From: CAZUTO01 sp964623085 | GTDB taxonomy: Bacteria > Pseudomonadota > Gammaproteobacteria > Pseudomonadales > GM7GCV1 | Reading direction: 5' to 3' | DNA: 26,857 nt | Assembly (NCBI GenBank): GCA_964623085.1 | Contig: CAZUTO010000024.1 | Span: 1 to 26,857, forward strand | The notes under the pieces: generated by a model | Seen by the model: only the letters and a program-made list of their open reading frames with translations | The model's database searches: none | Told to the model about the DNA's origin: nothing | Position numbers and translations under genes: made by a program | Part shown: piece after piece, positions 1-7,875 of the stretch | Layout: every line of letters begins with the position of its first letter | Numbering within the stretch: the first letter of the stretch is position 1

Positions 1-23
1 GCTACCAATTTCACCACACTGAC
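1..23 (-). tRNA. tRNA-Leu, 5' fragment cut by window edge
   Basis: Read on the minus strand, the first bases give a seven-base acceptor strand GTCAGTG, then TG, then GTGAAATTGGTAGC. This is the D-stem and D-loop start typical of bacterial leucine tRNAs (GTGG-YGRAATTGGTAG). The anticodon and everything 3' of the D-loop lie outside the window, so the isoacceptor cannot be named. A stable-RNA-type promoter sits directly upstream, which supports a real gene. The call rests on only 23 bases. Confidence 0.6.
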
Positions 24-31
24 GGGGCGGG

Positions 32-59
32 ATTATAACAGTGCTCTTTGCTAGGTCTA
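32..59 (-). promoter_or_regulatory. Promoter of the tRNA-Leu gene
   Basis: On the minus strand there is a perfect -10 TATAAT (32-37) and a -35-like TAGACC (54-59) with a 16-base spacer. The GC-rich stretch CCCGCCCCG between the -10 box and the tRNA start resembles the discriminator of stringently controlled stable-RNA promoters. The -35 match is only moderate. Confidence 0.5.
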
Positions 60-100
60 GGAGACTAATGCAGATTTTTGGGGCTAGGGGCCTGATAGCG

Positions 101-976
101 CTATTCCTGCTCGTTGATGATCTGATTTATCTGTTCAAGACTGTCGGCGCTAGCGACTCCTTTGGCTCTAGAAACTTCACTGGTCAGTAAGCTAAGCGAT
201 TTGAAGATGTCGGTGCGTTCGGGAAATTTGGTGGCGATCGCATCCATTTGTTTGCGCACTGTTTCGACGTCTCCGCGCGCGATAGGGCCGGTGAGGGCTT
301 CAATACCGCCTACGCGCAGCGCGTTCTCCATGGTTTCTCGCAGAATAGGTTCGATGGCTTTGATGGCGGTTTGCTTATCCACACCTGCGCGATCAATGGC
401 GGATAATCCGAAGTCCAATACCGAGCAGAGATGGTTGCAAAGAATACTGATACCGGAGTGGTATAGCGGTTTGTCTTTAGGCTTTACTGTTAGGAAGTTT
501 CCACCAATGGCCTCTACGGCGGGTTCCAGAATGTTTTTGGCATCCTCTGCGCCTTCAAACGTACAGTAGGTGCCGTCGAATGTTTTATAGGCGGCGTTTG
601 CATCAATAAAGGTTTTGATTGGATGCAAGCTGGCAGTCAATGCTCTTGATGCCCATGCAGGGCCGAGGTTCGCTGATGTATGGGCACCACTCGCGTGTAG
701 CACGAGGTCTCCTTCGCAAAGCACGCCTGTATCAGCAAGCGCTGTGCAACACTCCGCAATATAGTCGTCGGGAGTGGCGATAAGCCATACGTCGGTCTTT
801 CTTAGATCATGAAAACTATCTGCAACCCTGCCAGCACCAATAAAACTGCGCGCTGCGAAACCACTATCAAAGGAACGGTTCAGGATGGCGCCAATGGAAA
901 AAACTTGGTTTTCATACCAGAGTCGCGCGAGGGTTTGCCCGACTGTACCGCATCCGATGATGGTAAGTGATTTCAA
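101..976 (-). CDS. Rossmann-like DUF2520 protein
   Basis: A 291-residue cytosolic protein of the Rossmann-like/DUF2520 family. The N-terminus has the dinucleotide-binding glycine loop IIGCGTVGQ (about residues 6-14), followed by a second strand ending near LIATPDD, which fits NAD(P) binding. The C-terminal half is helical and matches the 6-phosphogluconate-dehydrogenase-like DUF2520 fold. The family's substrate is not known to me; it is distantly related to F420/NADP oxidoreductases and ketopantoate-reductase-like proteins. It is transcribed toward the tRNA-Leu gene, 77 bases downstream, and away from the phasin gene. The ATG start follows a region rich in short dyads. The family call is firm; the function is open. 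Confidence 0.85.
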   Translation of the reverse strand: MKSLTIIGCGTVGQTLARLWYENQVFSIGAILNRSFDSGFAARSFIGAGRVADSFHDLRKTDVWLIATPDDYIAECCTALADTGVLCEGDLVLHASGAHTSANLGPAWASRALTASLHPIKTFIDANAAYKTFDGTYCTFEGAEDAKNILEPAVEAIGGNFLTVKPKDKPLYHSGISILCNHLCSVLDFGLSAIDRAGVDKQTAIKAIEPILRETMENALRVGGIEALTGPIARGDVETVRKQMDAIATKFPERTDIFKSLSLLTSEVSRAKGVASADSLEQINQIINEQE

Positions 977-1038
977 GACGAATTTTCCGGTTATCCTTAA
1001 GAGTGAAATCTACAGGCCGCTTTGCAGCCTCCATGGTT

Positions 1039-1064
1039 TGATCTATACGTCAGATAGTAGATCA
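1039..1064. promoter_or_regulatory. Inverted repeat, possible operator
   Basis: Perfect 7-base arms TGATCTA (1039-1045) and TAGATCA (1058-1064) are separated by 12 bases, so the arm centres lie 19 bases apart, close to two helical turns. It sits 63 bases upstream of the DUF2520 start, a position suitable for a dimeric regulator. No T-tract follows, so it is not a terminator. No regulator can be named. Confidence 0.3.
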
Positions 1065-1220
1065 GCAGGTGCAGAACAACCATGTCACACCCCCAGTTTA
1101 ATGTAATTTTGATGGCTGTATCTCACAATCATTGGCTGAGATTGCGGAGCAAAGCGCTGATCTGGGGCTGTATTTGAGATACCTGTAAAAAGGACCTTTT
1201 GTTAATTCTTGCCCAAAATA

Positions 1221-1231
1221 GTGCAACGCAC
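1221..1231. promoter_or_regulatory. GTGC-N3-GCAC dyad, upstream copy
   Basis: The sequence GTGCAACGCAC is an imperfect palindrome lying just upstream of the phasin -35 box. The same sequence, inverted, recurs at 1281-1291. TGC-N3-GCA resembles sites reported for PhaR-type polyhydroxyalkanoate regulators. This link is an inference from family knowledge and position. Confidence 0.5.
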
Positions 1232-1241
1232 CAAAAAAGTG

Positions 1242-1271
1242 TTGACGATGGTATTTGAGAGTAGCTATTAT
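1242..1271 (+). promoter_or_regulatory. Sigma70 promoter of the phasin gene
   Basis: TTGACG (1242-1247) and TATTAT (1266-1271) are separated by 18 bases, each one mismatch from consensus. Transcription would start near 1278, giving a leader of about 50 bases before the phasin ATG. The downstream dyad (1281-1291) falls right after this start point. Confidence 0.7.
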
Positions 1272-1280
1272 GACTATATC

Positions 1281-1291
1281 GTGCGTTGCAC
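1281..1291. promoter_or_regulatory. GTGC-N3-GCAC dyad, downstream copy
   Basis: GTGCGTTGCAC is the exact reverse complement of the 11-base element at 1221-1231, 60 bases away. It lies at about +3 to +13 of the predicted transcript, where a bound protein would block initiation. The two copies bracket the promoter. Confidence 0.5.
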
Positions 1292-1327
1292 AAACAAATT
1301 ACATCACATTGGTTAGAGGAAGACATT

Positions 1328-1696
1328 ATGCAAAAAGATATATTGAGCGCACTAAGTGCATACGGTAAAAATTCTGTTGAATCGGCTAAATCTTTTGTTG
1401 AGATTAACGGTGAGTTTCTGAACCAGATTCTAGAGAGCCAGAAAGGTTTGGCTAGTCTGTATGTTGAAAGCAGCGAGAAGCAACTTGAAGCTGCGATTGA
1501 GACAAAGGATCCAAAAGAGTTTTTCTCTAAGCAAACAGCTTTGGTAGAAGACTACTCTGCAAAATTGGCTGACTTTGCTCAAGCTAATACTAAAATTGCG
1601 GAAGAAGCGTCTGAGAAGCTGAAGTGCTGGGTTGAAGATGGCATGAAGATAGCAGAAGAGAACGTAAAAGAAGTTGCTGCGAAAATGGCTGTCTAA
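1328..1696 (+). CDS. Phasin family protein
   Basis: A 122-residue phasin (phasin_2 type), a small amphipathic helical protein that coats polyhydroxyalkanoate granules and influences their number and size. The sequence is almost wholly helix-forming and charged, with no signal peptide or membrane segment. It has the family pattern of FVE near the N-terminus and a KDPKEFFSKQ segment around residues 59-68. The ATG at 1328 is preceded by AGAGGAAG; a longer in-frame reading from 1286 would start inside the operator and has no ribosome site. A strong promoter, bracketing dyads and a terminator make this a monocistronic, regulated unit. No PHA synthase is in the window. Confidence 0.88.
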   Translation: MQKDILSALSAYGKNSVESAKSFVEINGEFLNQILESQKGLASLYVESSEKQLEAAIETKDPKEFFSKQTALVEDYSAKLADFAQANTKIAEEASEKLKCWVEDGMKIAEENVKEVAAKMAV

Positions 1697-1712
1697 GCAG
1701 TTATTTTGTTCG

Positions 1713-1745
1713 TAAAAAAGCCCGGTGATTACCGGGCTTTTTTTT
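1713..1745 (+). terminator. Intrinsic terminator after the phasin gene
   Basis: Stem GCCCGGT (1720-1726) pairs with ACCGGGC (1731-1737) around the loop GATT and is followed by eight T residues. It is flanked by an A-tract, so it may also work in reverse for dapD, which converges from the right. Confidence 0.92.
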
Positions 1746-1796
1746 GTCCTAAATTTGGTTTTAGATACCAATATTAGAAAGTGCGTTCGAAAACCA

Positions 1797-2834
1797 TCAG
1801 TTATGCGCGTGTAATTCGGCGTTGAGTTCAACGGCAGATTTATTGGTTAAGCACTCGACAGCACCGGTTACTGAATTTCGCCGAAACAGCAGGTCGGACT
1901 TTCCAGATAGATCTAGTGCTTTCACAGCACTACTTGCGCTGCCACTATCGTCGAGCACTGTCACCTTTGTGCCTGCAGTGAGGTACAAACCGGCCTCGAC
2001 TGTACAGCGATCACCTAGTGCAATACCGATTCCGGCATTGGCTCCGATCAAGCATTCTTTGCCGACACTGATAACGATGTTGCCACCGCCAGATAAAGTG
2101 CCCATCGCCGAGCAGCCGCCGCCAAAGTCGGTGCCTGAGCCTACGAAAACACCCGCAGAAATGCGGCCTTCAATCATATTTGGCCCTTCGGTACCGGCAT
2201 TGAAGTTGATAAAGCCTTCATGCATGACAGTGGTGCCTTCGCCAACATAGGCGCCTAGACGTACTCGCGATGTATCGGCGATTCGCACGCCGGAAGGCAC
2301 GACGTAATCGGTCATCTTAGGAAACTTGTCGATACAGTTGACGGATAAGTGTCGTCCTGATGCTCTCGCTTGAAGCTGCTTTTCCGTCAGTTCACTAAGA
2401 TCTATCGCGCCCTCGTTGGTCCATGCCACGTTTGGCAATACGCCAAAAATACCACTGATGTCTGTTGCGTGTGGACGAACCAGACGATGAGAGATTAAAT
2501 GCAATTTTAGGTATGCGGCAGGAACAGACGTCGGTGCGGAATCCGCGCTTAGCAAACAGGCGACAGGTTGACGTTGCGATTGCTGGAGTCCCTCGCAAAC
2601 TGAAGCGAGTGAAGCGTTGCCTTGTTCTTTGCAGGCTGCTGCTAGCTTATCGAGTGTATTCGCGTCGAGCTCGATGGTATCAGCGTTTTCCGTGTTTTCG
2701 CCAAAACACTGGGTCAGCGTTTCGCAAACATCGGCGTTTGGGTTTAGTAATGGGTTGGGGTAAAACACTTCCAGCCATTCGCCGGCTTTGTTTTTTGTTC
2801 CGACACCGATGCCGACGGCATAAAAATCAGACAT
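1797..2834 (-). CDS. dapD: Tetrahydrodipicolinate N-succinyltransferase (DapD)
   Basis: A 345-residue cytosolic enzyme that transfers succinyl from succinyl-CoA to tetrahydrodipicolinate in the succinylase branch of lysine and diaminopimelate synthesis. The length matches the longer Pseudomonas/actinobacterial class, not the roughly 274-residue E. coli class. The C-terminal half is a left-handed parallel beta-helix with hexapeptide-type repeats (for example GAYVGEGTTVMHEGFINFNAG and ISVGKECLIGANAGIGIALG regions, about residues 192-275). It starts at ATG 2834 and ends in TGA. It lies 15 bases downstream of the YffB-like gene, an arrangement that recalls the yffB-dapE pairing of E. coli. Confidence 0.95.
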   Translation of the reverse strand: MSDFYAVGIGVGTKNKAGEWLEVFYPNPLLNPNADVCETLTQCFGENTENADTIELDANTLDKLAAACKEQGNASLASVCEGLQQSQRQPVACLLSADSAPTSVPAAYLKLHLISHRLVRPHATDISGIFGVLPNVAWTNEGAIDLSELTEKQLQARASGRHLSVNCIDKFPKMTDYVVPSGVRIADTSRVRLGAYVGEGTTVMHEGFINFNAGTEGPNMIEGRISAGVFVGSGTDFGGGCSAMGTLSGGGNIVISVGKECLIGANAGIGIALGDRCTVEAGLYLTAGTKVTVLDDSGSASSAVKALDLSGKSDLLFRRNSVTGAVECLTNKSAVELNAELHAHN

Positions 2835-2849
2835 AACGCTTTCCTTAAT

Positions 2850-3197
2850 TCAAAAAAGTTCTTGGTAAGTGGTTTCGCTAAAGCCGACCTCGAGCTTATT
2901 GTTTGTTTCGAGAACGGGCCTTTTTATGAGTGTGGGTTGTTCGGCGAGAAGCGCGATGGCCTCTTCAGTCGTCGAGAAGTTCTGCTCTGACTCAGAGAGT
3001 TTTCGCCAGGTTGTTCCACGTTTGTTGAGCACTTTTTCGAGCCCTGCAGATTCAACCCATTGTTGTATGGCTTGCTTTTGAATGCCATCCTTTCGGAAGT
3101 CGATGAACTCGTAGCTCACAGCATTTGCATCAAGCCACTTCTTGGCCTTACGCACCGTATCGCAGTTAGAAATGCCGTAGAGTTTGGCCTGTGTCAT
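2850..3197 (-). CDS. Spx/YffB-type ArsC-family protein
   Basis: A 115-residue thioredoxin-fold protein of the ArsC/Spx/MgsR group, close to E. coli YffB. It has a single cysteine in NCDTVRKAKKWL near residue 12, where true glutaredoxin-coupled arsenate reductases have the CxxS-R pattern, and a C-terminal KRPVLE segment that matches the KRP motif of the fold. YffB-like proteins probably act in glutathione-dependent thiol redox chemistry, but their substrate is unknown. It precedes dapD by 15 bases in the same direction, suggesting one transcript. A general annotation as arsenate reductase would overstate the evidence. Confidence 0.85.
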   Translation of the reverse strand: MTQAKLYGISNCDTVRKAKKWLDANAVSYEFIDFRKDGIQKQAIQQWVESAGLEKVLNKRGTTWRKLSESEQNFSTTEEAIALLAEQPTLIKRPVLETNNKLEVGFSETTYQELF

Positions 3198-3315
3198 TGA
3201 GTGCTTCTTACTAAATTTCGGCGCGCGATCATAGCAGATTGCGGCGCCGATTTTTAGTAATCAGTTGGAGGCTAGTTTAGGGCAAACGATTCTTTATTGT
3301 CGTTGCGCTAACCGC

Positions 3316-5193
3316 TTATAGTGGTTGCACGAGCTGGCAAATACCGCAATGCAGATAGAGGTTATCTGGATCGGTGAGCAATGCTAACTTGTTCTGAAGT
3401 TCACGGAACTCTTGGTGGAGTTCTTCAGACATTGGACTGGAAAGAAAGCTTAGCCCCTGTATATCAAAATCCAGCCCAACTCGCTCGGTGAACCATTTTA
3501 AAAGTTGCGCTTCAGGGCTGAGTATCGGCTCGATAAGCTGTACACGGTAGTCAGAGCCAAGATCTGCTTGTTCGGCAATGGCAACGATCACGTCTTCTAG
3601 CGTGCCGAGTTCATCGACGAGACCGATTTCCTTGGCTTGATTCCCTGTCCATACTCGTCCACCGGCAATGGGGTTTAGTTCTCCTAATGGGATCTCTCTG
3701 TCCGTCGAAACAAGATCGAGAAATTGCTCATAGAGATTATCGATGCGTGATTGCACGATGGTTTTTGCACGCTCATCGAGAGGGCGGTCTAGGCTTAATA
3801 TTCCCGCGAGTGGCCCTGTGCTGACGCCGTCGGAATAGAGGCCGACTTTCTCAAGAGAGTCCTCGACGGTGGCAAGCGCGGCGAAAGCGCCGATACTGCC
3901 GGTCACTGTGGTTGGTGTTGCCCATATTTGATCTGCGGGTGCGCTAATCCAATAGCCGCCGGAAGCTGCGACGCTTCCCATTGATATAAACACGGGAATG
4001 CCGTTTTCCTGATGAAGTTCGACTTCTCTGCGAATAATCTCCGATGCAAAGGCGCTACCTCCTGGGCTATCCACGCGAATTACCAGTGCGTCGAGATCAT
4101 CATGCATGCGAGCTTGGCGCAATAGGTAGGCGGTTGAATCACCACCGATGCTGCCTGAATCTTGCACGCCATCCAGAATGTTGCCTTTGGCGACTAACAA
4201 GCCTATTTTCGGCTTATTTGTGCCTTTATCTTTTGGCTGTCTAAGAGCCTGATTGCGTAAATAGGGCGCAACATTGACGTGGGTATAGAAATCACCGTCG
4301 TCGTTTAGGCCGGCAACGTTTTGTATTTCTTCTAGTATCTGATCGCGCGGCAGAACCTTGTCTACGAGTTTAAAATCGAGAGCGAGCTGTGCCAAATCGC
4401 CGCCATTGTTTAGCATGAGTTCGTCAAGGCTAGAGGAGTAGACGGTGAGATCGGCTTGCGTAATTTCGCGGCGCGAGATAATGCTTTGGCTGACCGACGC
4501 CCAAATGTCGTCGAGAATGCGCTGGCTCTGTTCCCTCGACTCATCGCTCATCTCAGTGGCAATAAGGGGTTCTACCGCACTTTTGTGAGGCCCAGTGCGG
4601 AAGATATGCACATTGATACCAAGCTTTTCGATGGCTTCAGCCATATAGAGCTGAAAGCTGCTAAAGCCAGTGAGCTCTATGGCGCCCATCGGATTCATCA
4701 TAATTTCATCAGCATAGGACGCCAGCAGATATTGTTGTTGGCTATAGGCGTCTGCCACGGCGATAACGCGCTTGCCGCTTGCCTTAAAGGCTTCAATGGC
4801 AGCGCCAAGTTCTTCAATCTTGCTGACGCCGCTGCTTTGCATGTCGTGCAGTACGAGTACTGCTGAGTTAATTCTGTCGTCGTCTTTGGCGAGATCAAAA
4901 GCTTTGATCAAGTCTCTGAGCAGGTATTCGCTCGGTTGGTCTGATCCTGCTAGCGCGACCAATGGGTCGGTATAGGTGACTTGGTCCACGATTCGACCTG
5001 CGATTTCGACGCGCAAGGCCGCTTCATCTGGGACTTTAATACTGTTCTGGTAAAAGCTTGCCGCGACGCCTGCATAGATCACCATAAGGAGGACAATCAG
5101 TAGCACGGCGGAAAAGATACTTTTGAATATAAAAAGCAGCATTCTGCCGATTGCGCCCAATAGTCTGTGCATTAGGCTTTTACTATCCGCCAT
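3316..5193 (-). CDS. sppA: Signal peptide peptidase SppA, 67K type
   Basis: A 625-residue inner-membrane serine protease that cleaves leftover signal peptides in the periplasm. One transmembrane segment spans about residues 19-42. It has the tandem ClpP-like layout of the long SppA form: catalytic Lys204 in GPHKSAVEPL lies in the first half and catalytic Ser411 in AASGGYW in the second, close to the E. coli Lys209/Ser409 pair. The start ATG at 5193 is chosen because GGGGAG precedes it and the N-terminus becomes a normal short leader before the membrane span. The longer in-frame reading to 5271 would lie inside the DUF2069 gene. It overlaps the end of that gene, which implies translational coupling. 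Confidence 0.94.
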   Translation of the reverse strand: MADSKSLMHRLLGAIGRMLLFIFKSIFSAVLLIVLLMVIYAGVAASFYQNSIKVPDEAALRVEIAGRIVDQVTYTDPLVALAGSDQPSEYLLRDLIKAFDLAKDDDRINSAVLVLHDMQSSGVSKIEELGAAIEAFKASGKRVIAVADAYSQQQYLLASYADEIMMNPMGAIELTGFSSFQLYMAEAIEKLGINVHIFRTGPHKSAVEPLIATEMSDESREQSQRILDDIWASVSQSIISRREITQADLTVYSSSLDELMLNNGGDLAQLALDFKLVDKVLPRDQILEEIQNVAGLNDDGDFYTHVNVAPYLRNQALRQPKDKGTNKPKIGLLVAKGNILDGVQDSGSIGGDSTAYLLRQARMHDDLDALVIRVDSPGGSAFASEIIRREVELHQENGIPVFISMGSVAASGGYWISAPADQIWATPTTVTGSIGAFAALATVEDSLEKVGLYSDGVSTGPLAGILSLDRPLDERAKTIVQSRIDNLYEQFLDLVSTDREIPLGELNPIAGGRVWTGNQAKEIGLVDELGTLEDVIVAIAEQADLGSDYRVQLIEPILSPEAQLLKWFTERVGLDFDIQGLSFLSSPMSEELHQEFRELQNKLALLTDPDNLYLHCGICQLVQPL

Positions 5194-5572
5194 GGGTAAT
5201 CTCCCCTTCAAAAACATCAGCACGCTGCTGCCAGCGCGCATAGAACATCGATACAGTGAAAAGAAAAACAATCAGACACATGATGATCCAATCGATGATC
5301 TGGTCACCAGGAATAAACAATTGCTGAGTGGTCAGCATAAAATAAATCAACAGCACAAAGCATAACAGGCTGCCGGTTCGATAGCGTCTAGAAAGCAAAC
5401 CAGGGATGAAAATTGCTAACGGCATCGCACTAATCACAGATCTCAAGAGCACATCTTCGCCATTTTGAATGTGGATGAAGAAATAGATACTTAACAGTGC
5501 AAGAAGCCCAACCAAAACGATGATTCGACTAATATTGGCTTTGCGGGTAAAACTCATATTTGAATCAGACAT
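5183..5572 (-). CDS. DUF2069 membrane protein
   Basis: A 129-residue integral membrane protein of the DUF2069 family with about four hydrophobic segments, including IIVLVGLLALLSIYFF, an AMPLAIFIPGLL stretch, a LLCFVLLIYFML stretch and a C-terminal IMCLIVFLFTVSMF. The family is restricted to proteobacteria and its function is unknown. As in Pseudomonas, it follows wrbA directly; here it overlaps the wrbA stop by 8 bases, and its own end overlaps the sppA start. Coupled translation with both neighbours is likely. Confidence 0.85.
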   Translation of the reverse strand: MSDSNMSFTRKANISRIIVLVGLLALLSIYFFIHIQNGEDVLLRSVISAMPLAIFIPGLLSRRYRTGSLLCFVLLIYFMLTTQQLFIPGDQIIDWIIMCLIVFLFTVSMFYARWQQRADVFEGEITHGG

Positions 5573-6161
5573 TTTTGGCTAAGGATTGGCTAATTTGCGC
5601 TACTCTAGAGCCTAATGATTTGCATATCATTTTTTCGTTATTTGACAATGGCTTATCGGACTTACTTCCAGCATAATGTGATGCACCATACGGTGTGCCA
5701 CCAGTGGTTGTCTCATTCAGATTTGGCTCCGTGTAGGGAATACCAGTGATAAGCATGCCGTGATGAAGCAGAGGCATCATCATTGTTAAGAGCGTTGATT
5801 CGTGACCACCGTGCATTGACGAGGCTGACGTGAATACGGCGGCTGGTTTACCTACTAGTTGGCCGGACATCCAGGCTCCGCCCGTGCCATCGAGAAAGTA
5901 TTTCAATGGCGCGGCCATATTGCCGAATCGAGTAGGGGAACCCAATACCAAACCATTGCAGTTAGCCAAATCGTCTTCGGAACAGTAGAGCGCGCCGCTT
6001 TCTGGGATACTTGGCTCTGTAGCCTCGGTGGTAGTGGAGATAGCTGGCACCGTTCTAATAACGGCTTCTGCACCGGCTTGCTCTGCGCCTTCGGCGATGA
6101 GTTCTGCCATTTGCTGGGTTGCACCGAAGCGGCTGTAGTAAAGCACTAAAATTTTGGACAT
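5565..6161 (-). CDS. wrbA: WrbA-type NAD(P)H:quinone oxidoreductase
   Basis: A 198-residue flavodoxin-fold, FMN-dependent enzyme that reduces quinones by two electrons and so limits redox cycling. The FMN phosphate loop is YYSRFGATQQMA (about residues 8-19). The flavin-contacting GSPTRFGNMAAPLKYFLDGTG region (about residues 74-94) and the SSMHGGHESTL loop (about 113-123) are characteristic of WrbA. Its start shares a base with the arsC stop, and its end overlaps the DUF2069 start, so arsC-wrbA-DUF2069-sppA reads as one operon. This order matches, from memory, PA0948-PA0950 in Pseudomonas aeruginosa. Confidence 0.93.
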   Translation of the reverse strand: MSKILVLYYSRFGATQQMAELIAEGAEQAGAEAVIRTVPAISTTTEATEPSIPESGALYCSEDDLANCNGLVLGSPTRFGNMAAPLKYFLDGTGGAWMSGQLVGKPAAVFTSASSMHGGHESTLLTMMMPLLHHGMLITGIPYTEPNLNETTTGGTPYGASHYAGSKSDKPLSNNEKMICKSLGSRVAQISQSLAKNV

Positions 6162-6511
6162 TAGATGATCTTGAGTACGTTTTCAGGGGGTCTGCCTAAC
6201 ACTGCTTTCGAGCCGCGAACAACGATAGGCCGTTCGATCAACTTGGGTGCTTCTACCATTGCATTAATCAGCGTTTCTTCACTTAAGCTCGTATCTGCCA
6301 AATTGAATGTTTTATAGGCTTCCTCACCTTTTCGCAGCAGCTCACGAGCACTGATGCCCAGTTTGGTCAGCAATTGCTTAATGTCACTGGCGGACGGATT
6401 ATCCTCTAGGTACAGAATGATTGAGGCCTCGATCCCATTTTCTTCGAGTAGGGCGAGCGTTTGGCGTGATTTTGAGCAGCGAGGGTTGTGGTAGATGGTA
6501 TAGTCAGGCAT
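6161..6511 (-). CDS. arsC: Arsenate reductase, glutaredoxin-coupled
   Basis: A 116-residue ArsC of the R773/glutaredoxin class. The NPRCSKSRQTL motif at about residues 9-19 supplies the catalytic cysteine (Cys12), and the LIERPIVVRG segment carries the anion-binding arginines. It reduces arsenate to arsenite, although no arsenite exporter or ArsR is nearby. It heads the run arsC-wrbA-DUF2069-sppA and shares the A of its stop with the wrbA start. The conserved pairing with wrbA in Pseudomonas suggests a general redox role as well as, or instead of, arsenic resistance. Confidence 0.9.
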   Translation of the reverse strand: MPDYTIYHNPRCSKSRQTLALLEENGIEASIILYLEDNPSASDIKQLLTKLGISARELLRKGEEAYKTFNLADTSLSEETLINAMVEAPKLIERPIVVRGSKAVLGRPPENVLKII

Positions 6512-6517
6512 GTTTTT

Positions 6518-6545
6518 TTGCGTAAGTTTGAGCAGTTACTATATT
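6518..6545 (+). promoter_or_regulatory. Possible promoter of the yihY run
   Basis: TTGCGT (6518-6523) and TATATT (6540-6545) are separated by 16 bases in the 53-base spacer between arsC and yihY. The -10 box is one mismatch from consensus, the -35 box only half matches. The leader would be about 12 bases. Confidence 0.4.
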
Positions 6546-6564
6546 AAGTGTTTAAGGCAGGCGG

Positions 6565-7875
6565 ATGATACTTAAAAGCACGTTTAATCTCGACAAACCT
6601 ATAGTCGAATACATCAGGGACTTCCCTAAGCTCGCTTGGTTGTATTTGCGTCTGGTCGTGCGACGCTTTATCCAAGATGGTTGTCAGCACAGCGCCGCTG
6701 CACTGACTTACATGACGTTGTTTGCCGTTGTTCCGGTTATGACAATCATGTACTCGATGTTTTCGTTAGTGCCTGCTTTTCAAGGGCTTGGCGATCAGGT
6801 GCAGGATCTCATCTTTACTAACTTCATCCCTAGTGCAGGTGAGGAGGTGCAGTCCTATATCGATCAGTTTTCCTCTCAAGCGCGACGCCTAAGTTTTGTT
6901 GGCGTCGCAGTGTTAGTGGTGACCTGTTATCTCATGCTTGCCAACATTGAAAAGGTGTTTAACCGCATATGGGCGACGTCTGGCCGACGCAGAGGGGTGG
7001 GGAGCTTCCTACTTTACTGGGCCATTTTGAGCTTAGGGCCTGTTCTTATGGGCGCGACGCTGGCTATGAATACCTACGTGCTTTCTTTGCGGCTGTTTGT
7101 TGAAGATGGACTTGCTCAGGGCGCCTTCAATCTGGTGCTGTCCTATGTACCGCTGCTCCTGACCGCGACTGCTTTCACCTTGCTGTATATGACGGTACCG
7201 AATTGTAAGGTGAAATTTCTCAACGCACTTACTGGTGGCGTCGTTGCTACGCTCGCATTTGAGTTGGCCAAGAGGCTGTTTGGTTTGGCGATTGCGAACT
7301 CATCTTATAGCTCCATATATGGCGCGTTTGCCGCCTTGCCGATTTTTCTGGTTTGGGTTTACCTAAGTTGGATGATTATTTTGGCAGGCGCAGAATTTGT
7401 TCGTGCGACGGAGAATTTTTCATCCCATTTGCAGGGAAAAAAACTCAGCCTCGTTGCGGCGAGTCTATGGGTGATGTGGAAATTTTGGCAGGCGCAAGGT
7501 CAGGGCGTCGAGCTGCGTGATACGGAGTTGCTCAAAGATGGTCTAAGAGTGTCTCAGTGGCGAAATGTGCGCACTTTGCTGCTAGAACATAACGTGATTA
7601 CTGTCACTGAAAGTGGAAACTATGCGTTGTTGAAGTCGCTTGATCAGCTTCGCTTGAGCGAGTTTGTTAGGCTAGGGTCGGAGACAGCATCGGGTTCCGA
7701 TAGCAAAATATTTGGTGAGGATGAGGATAGATATACGCCGAACTGGTTAGTCAATTTTGATGACCGTGTGAATCAAGTGAGGGAAGCAGAATCGGTAGCG
7801 TTTGATCTTAGTCTTGCCGAGCTTTTCAGCCAACAAGCGATCACCGGTGAGGTAGGTAATAGTGAGGCAGCATAA
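6565..7875 (+). CDS. YihY/virulence factor BrkB family membrane protein
   Basis: A 436-residue member of the YihY (UPF0761, BrkB) family, often mislabelled ribonuclease BN. About six transmembrane segments fill residues 40-290, with the family signatures AAALTYMTLFAVVPVM near the first span and YSSIYGAFAALPIFLVWVYLSW near the last two. The rest is a soluble C-terminal region with a winged-helix-like stretch typical of the longer gammaproteobacterial members, ending in an acidic tail. The function is unknown, with transport or lipid-related roles proposed. It is divergent from arsC, as in Pseudomonas (PA0951 from memory). The ATG is preceded by a weak AGGCGG. Confidence 0.9.
   Translation: MILKSTFNLDKPIVEYIRDFPKLAWLYLRLVVRRFIQDGCQHSAAALTYMTLFAVVPVMTIMYSMFSLVPAFQGLGDQVQDLIFTNFIPSAGEEVQSYIDQFSSQARRLSFVGVAVLVVTCYLMLANIEKVFNRIWATSGRRRGVGSFLLYWAILSLGPVLMGATLAMNTYVLSLRLFVEDGLAQGAFNLVLSYVPLLLTATAFTLLYMTVPNCKVKFLNALTGGVVATLAFELAKRLFGLAIANSSYSSIYGAFAALPIFLVWVYLSWMIILAGAEFVRATENFSSHLQGKKLSLVAASLWVMWKFWQAQGQGVELRDTELLKDGLRVSQWRNVRTLLLEHNVITVTESGNYALLKSLDQLRLSEFVRLGSETASGSDSKIFGEDEDRYTPNWLVNFDDRVNQVREAESVAFDLSLAELFSQQAITGEVGNSEAA

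Larger units (their letters stand above)
977..1327. other. Divergent intergenic region, DUF2520 / phasin
   Basis: This 351-base spacer separates two divergently transcribed genes. The phasin-proximal half holds a strong promoter and paired GTGC-N3-GCAC dyads, listed separately. The other half holds a seven-base inverted repeat TGATCTA/TAGATCA (1039-1045 and 1058-1064), perhaps an operator for the DUF2520 gene. I see no convincing coding region in it. Confidence 0.6.

Noticed and set aside
1129..1326. Minus-strand 65-residue frame in the phasin promoter region
   Set aside because: It would cover the promoter and both dyads and has no recognisable protein features.
2850..6511. An arsenic resistance island from two ArsC-family genes
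   Set aside because: The first lacks the arsenate reductase active-site pattern and no ArsR or arsenite exporter is present; each sits in its own conserved housekeeping context.
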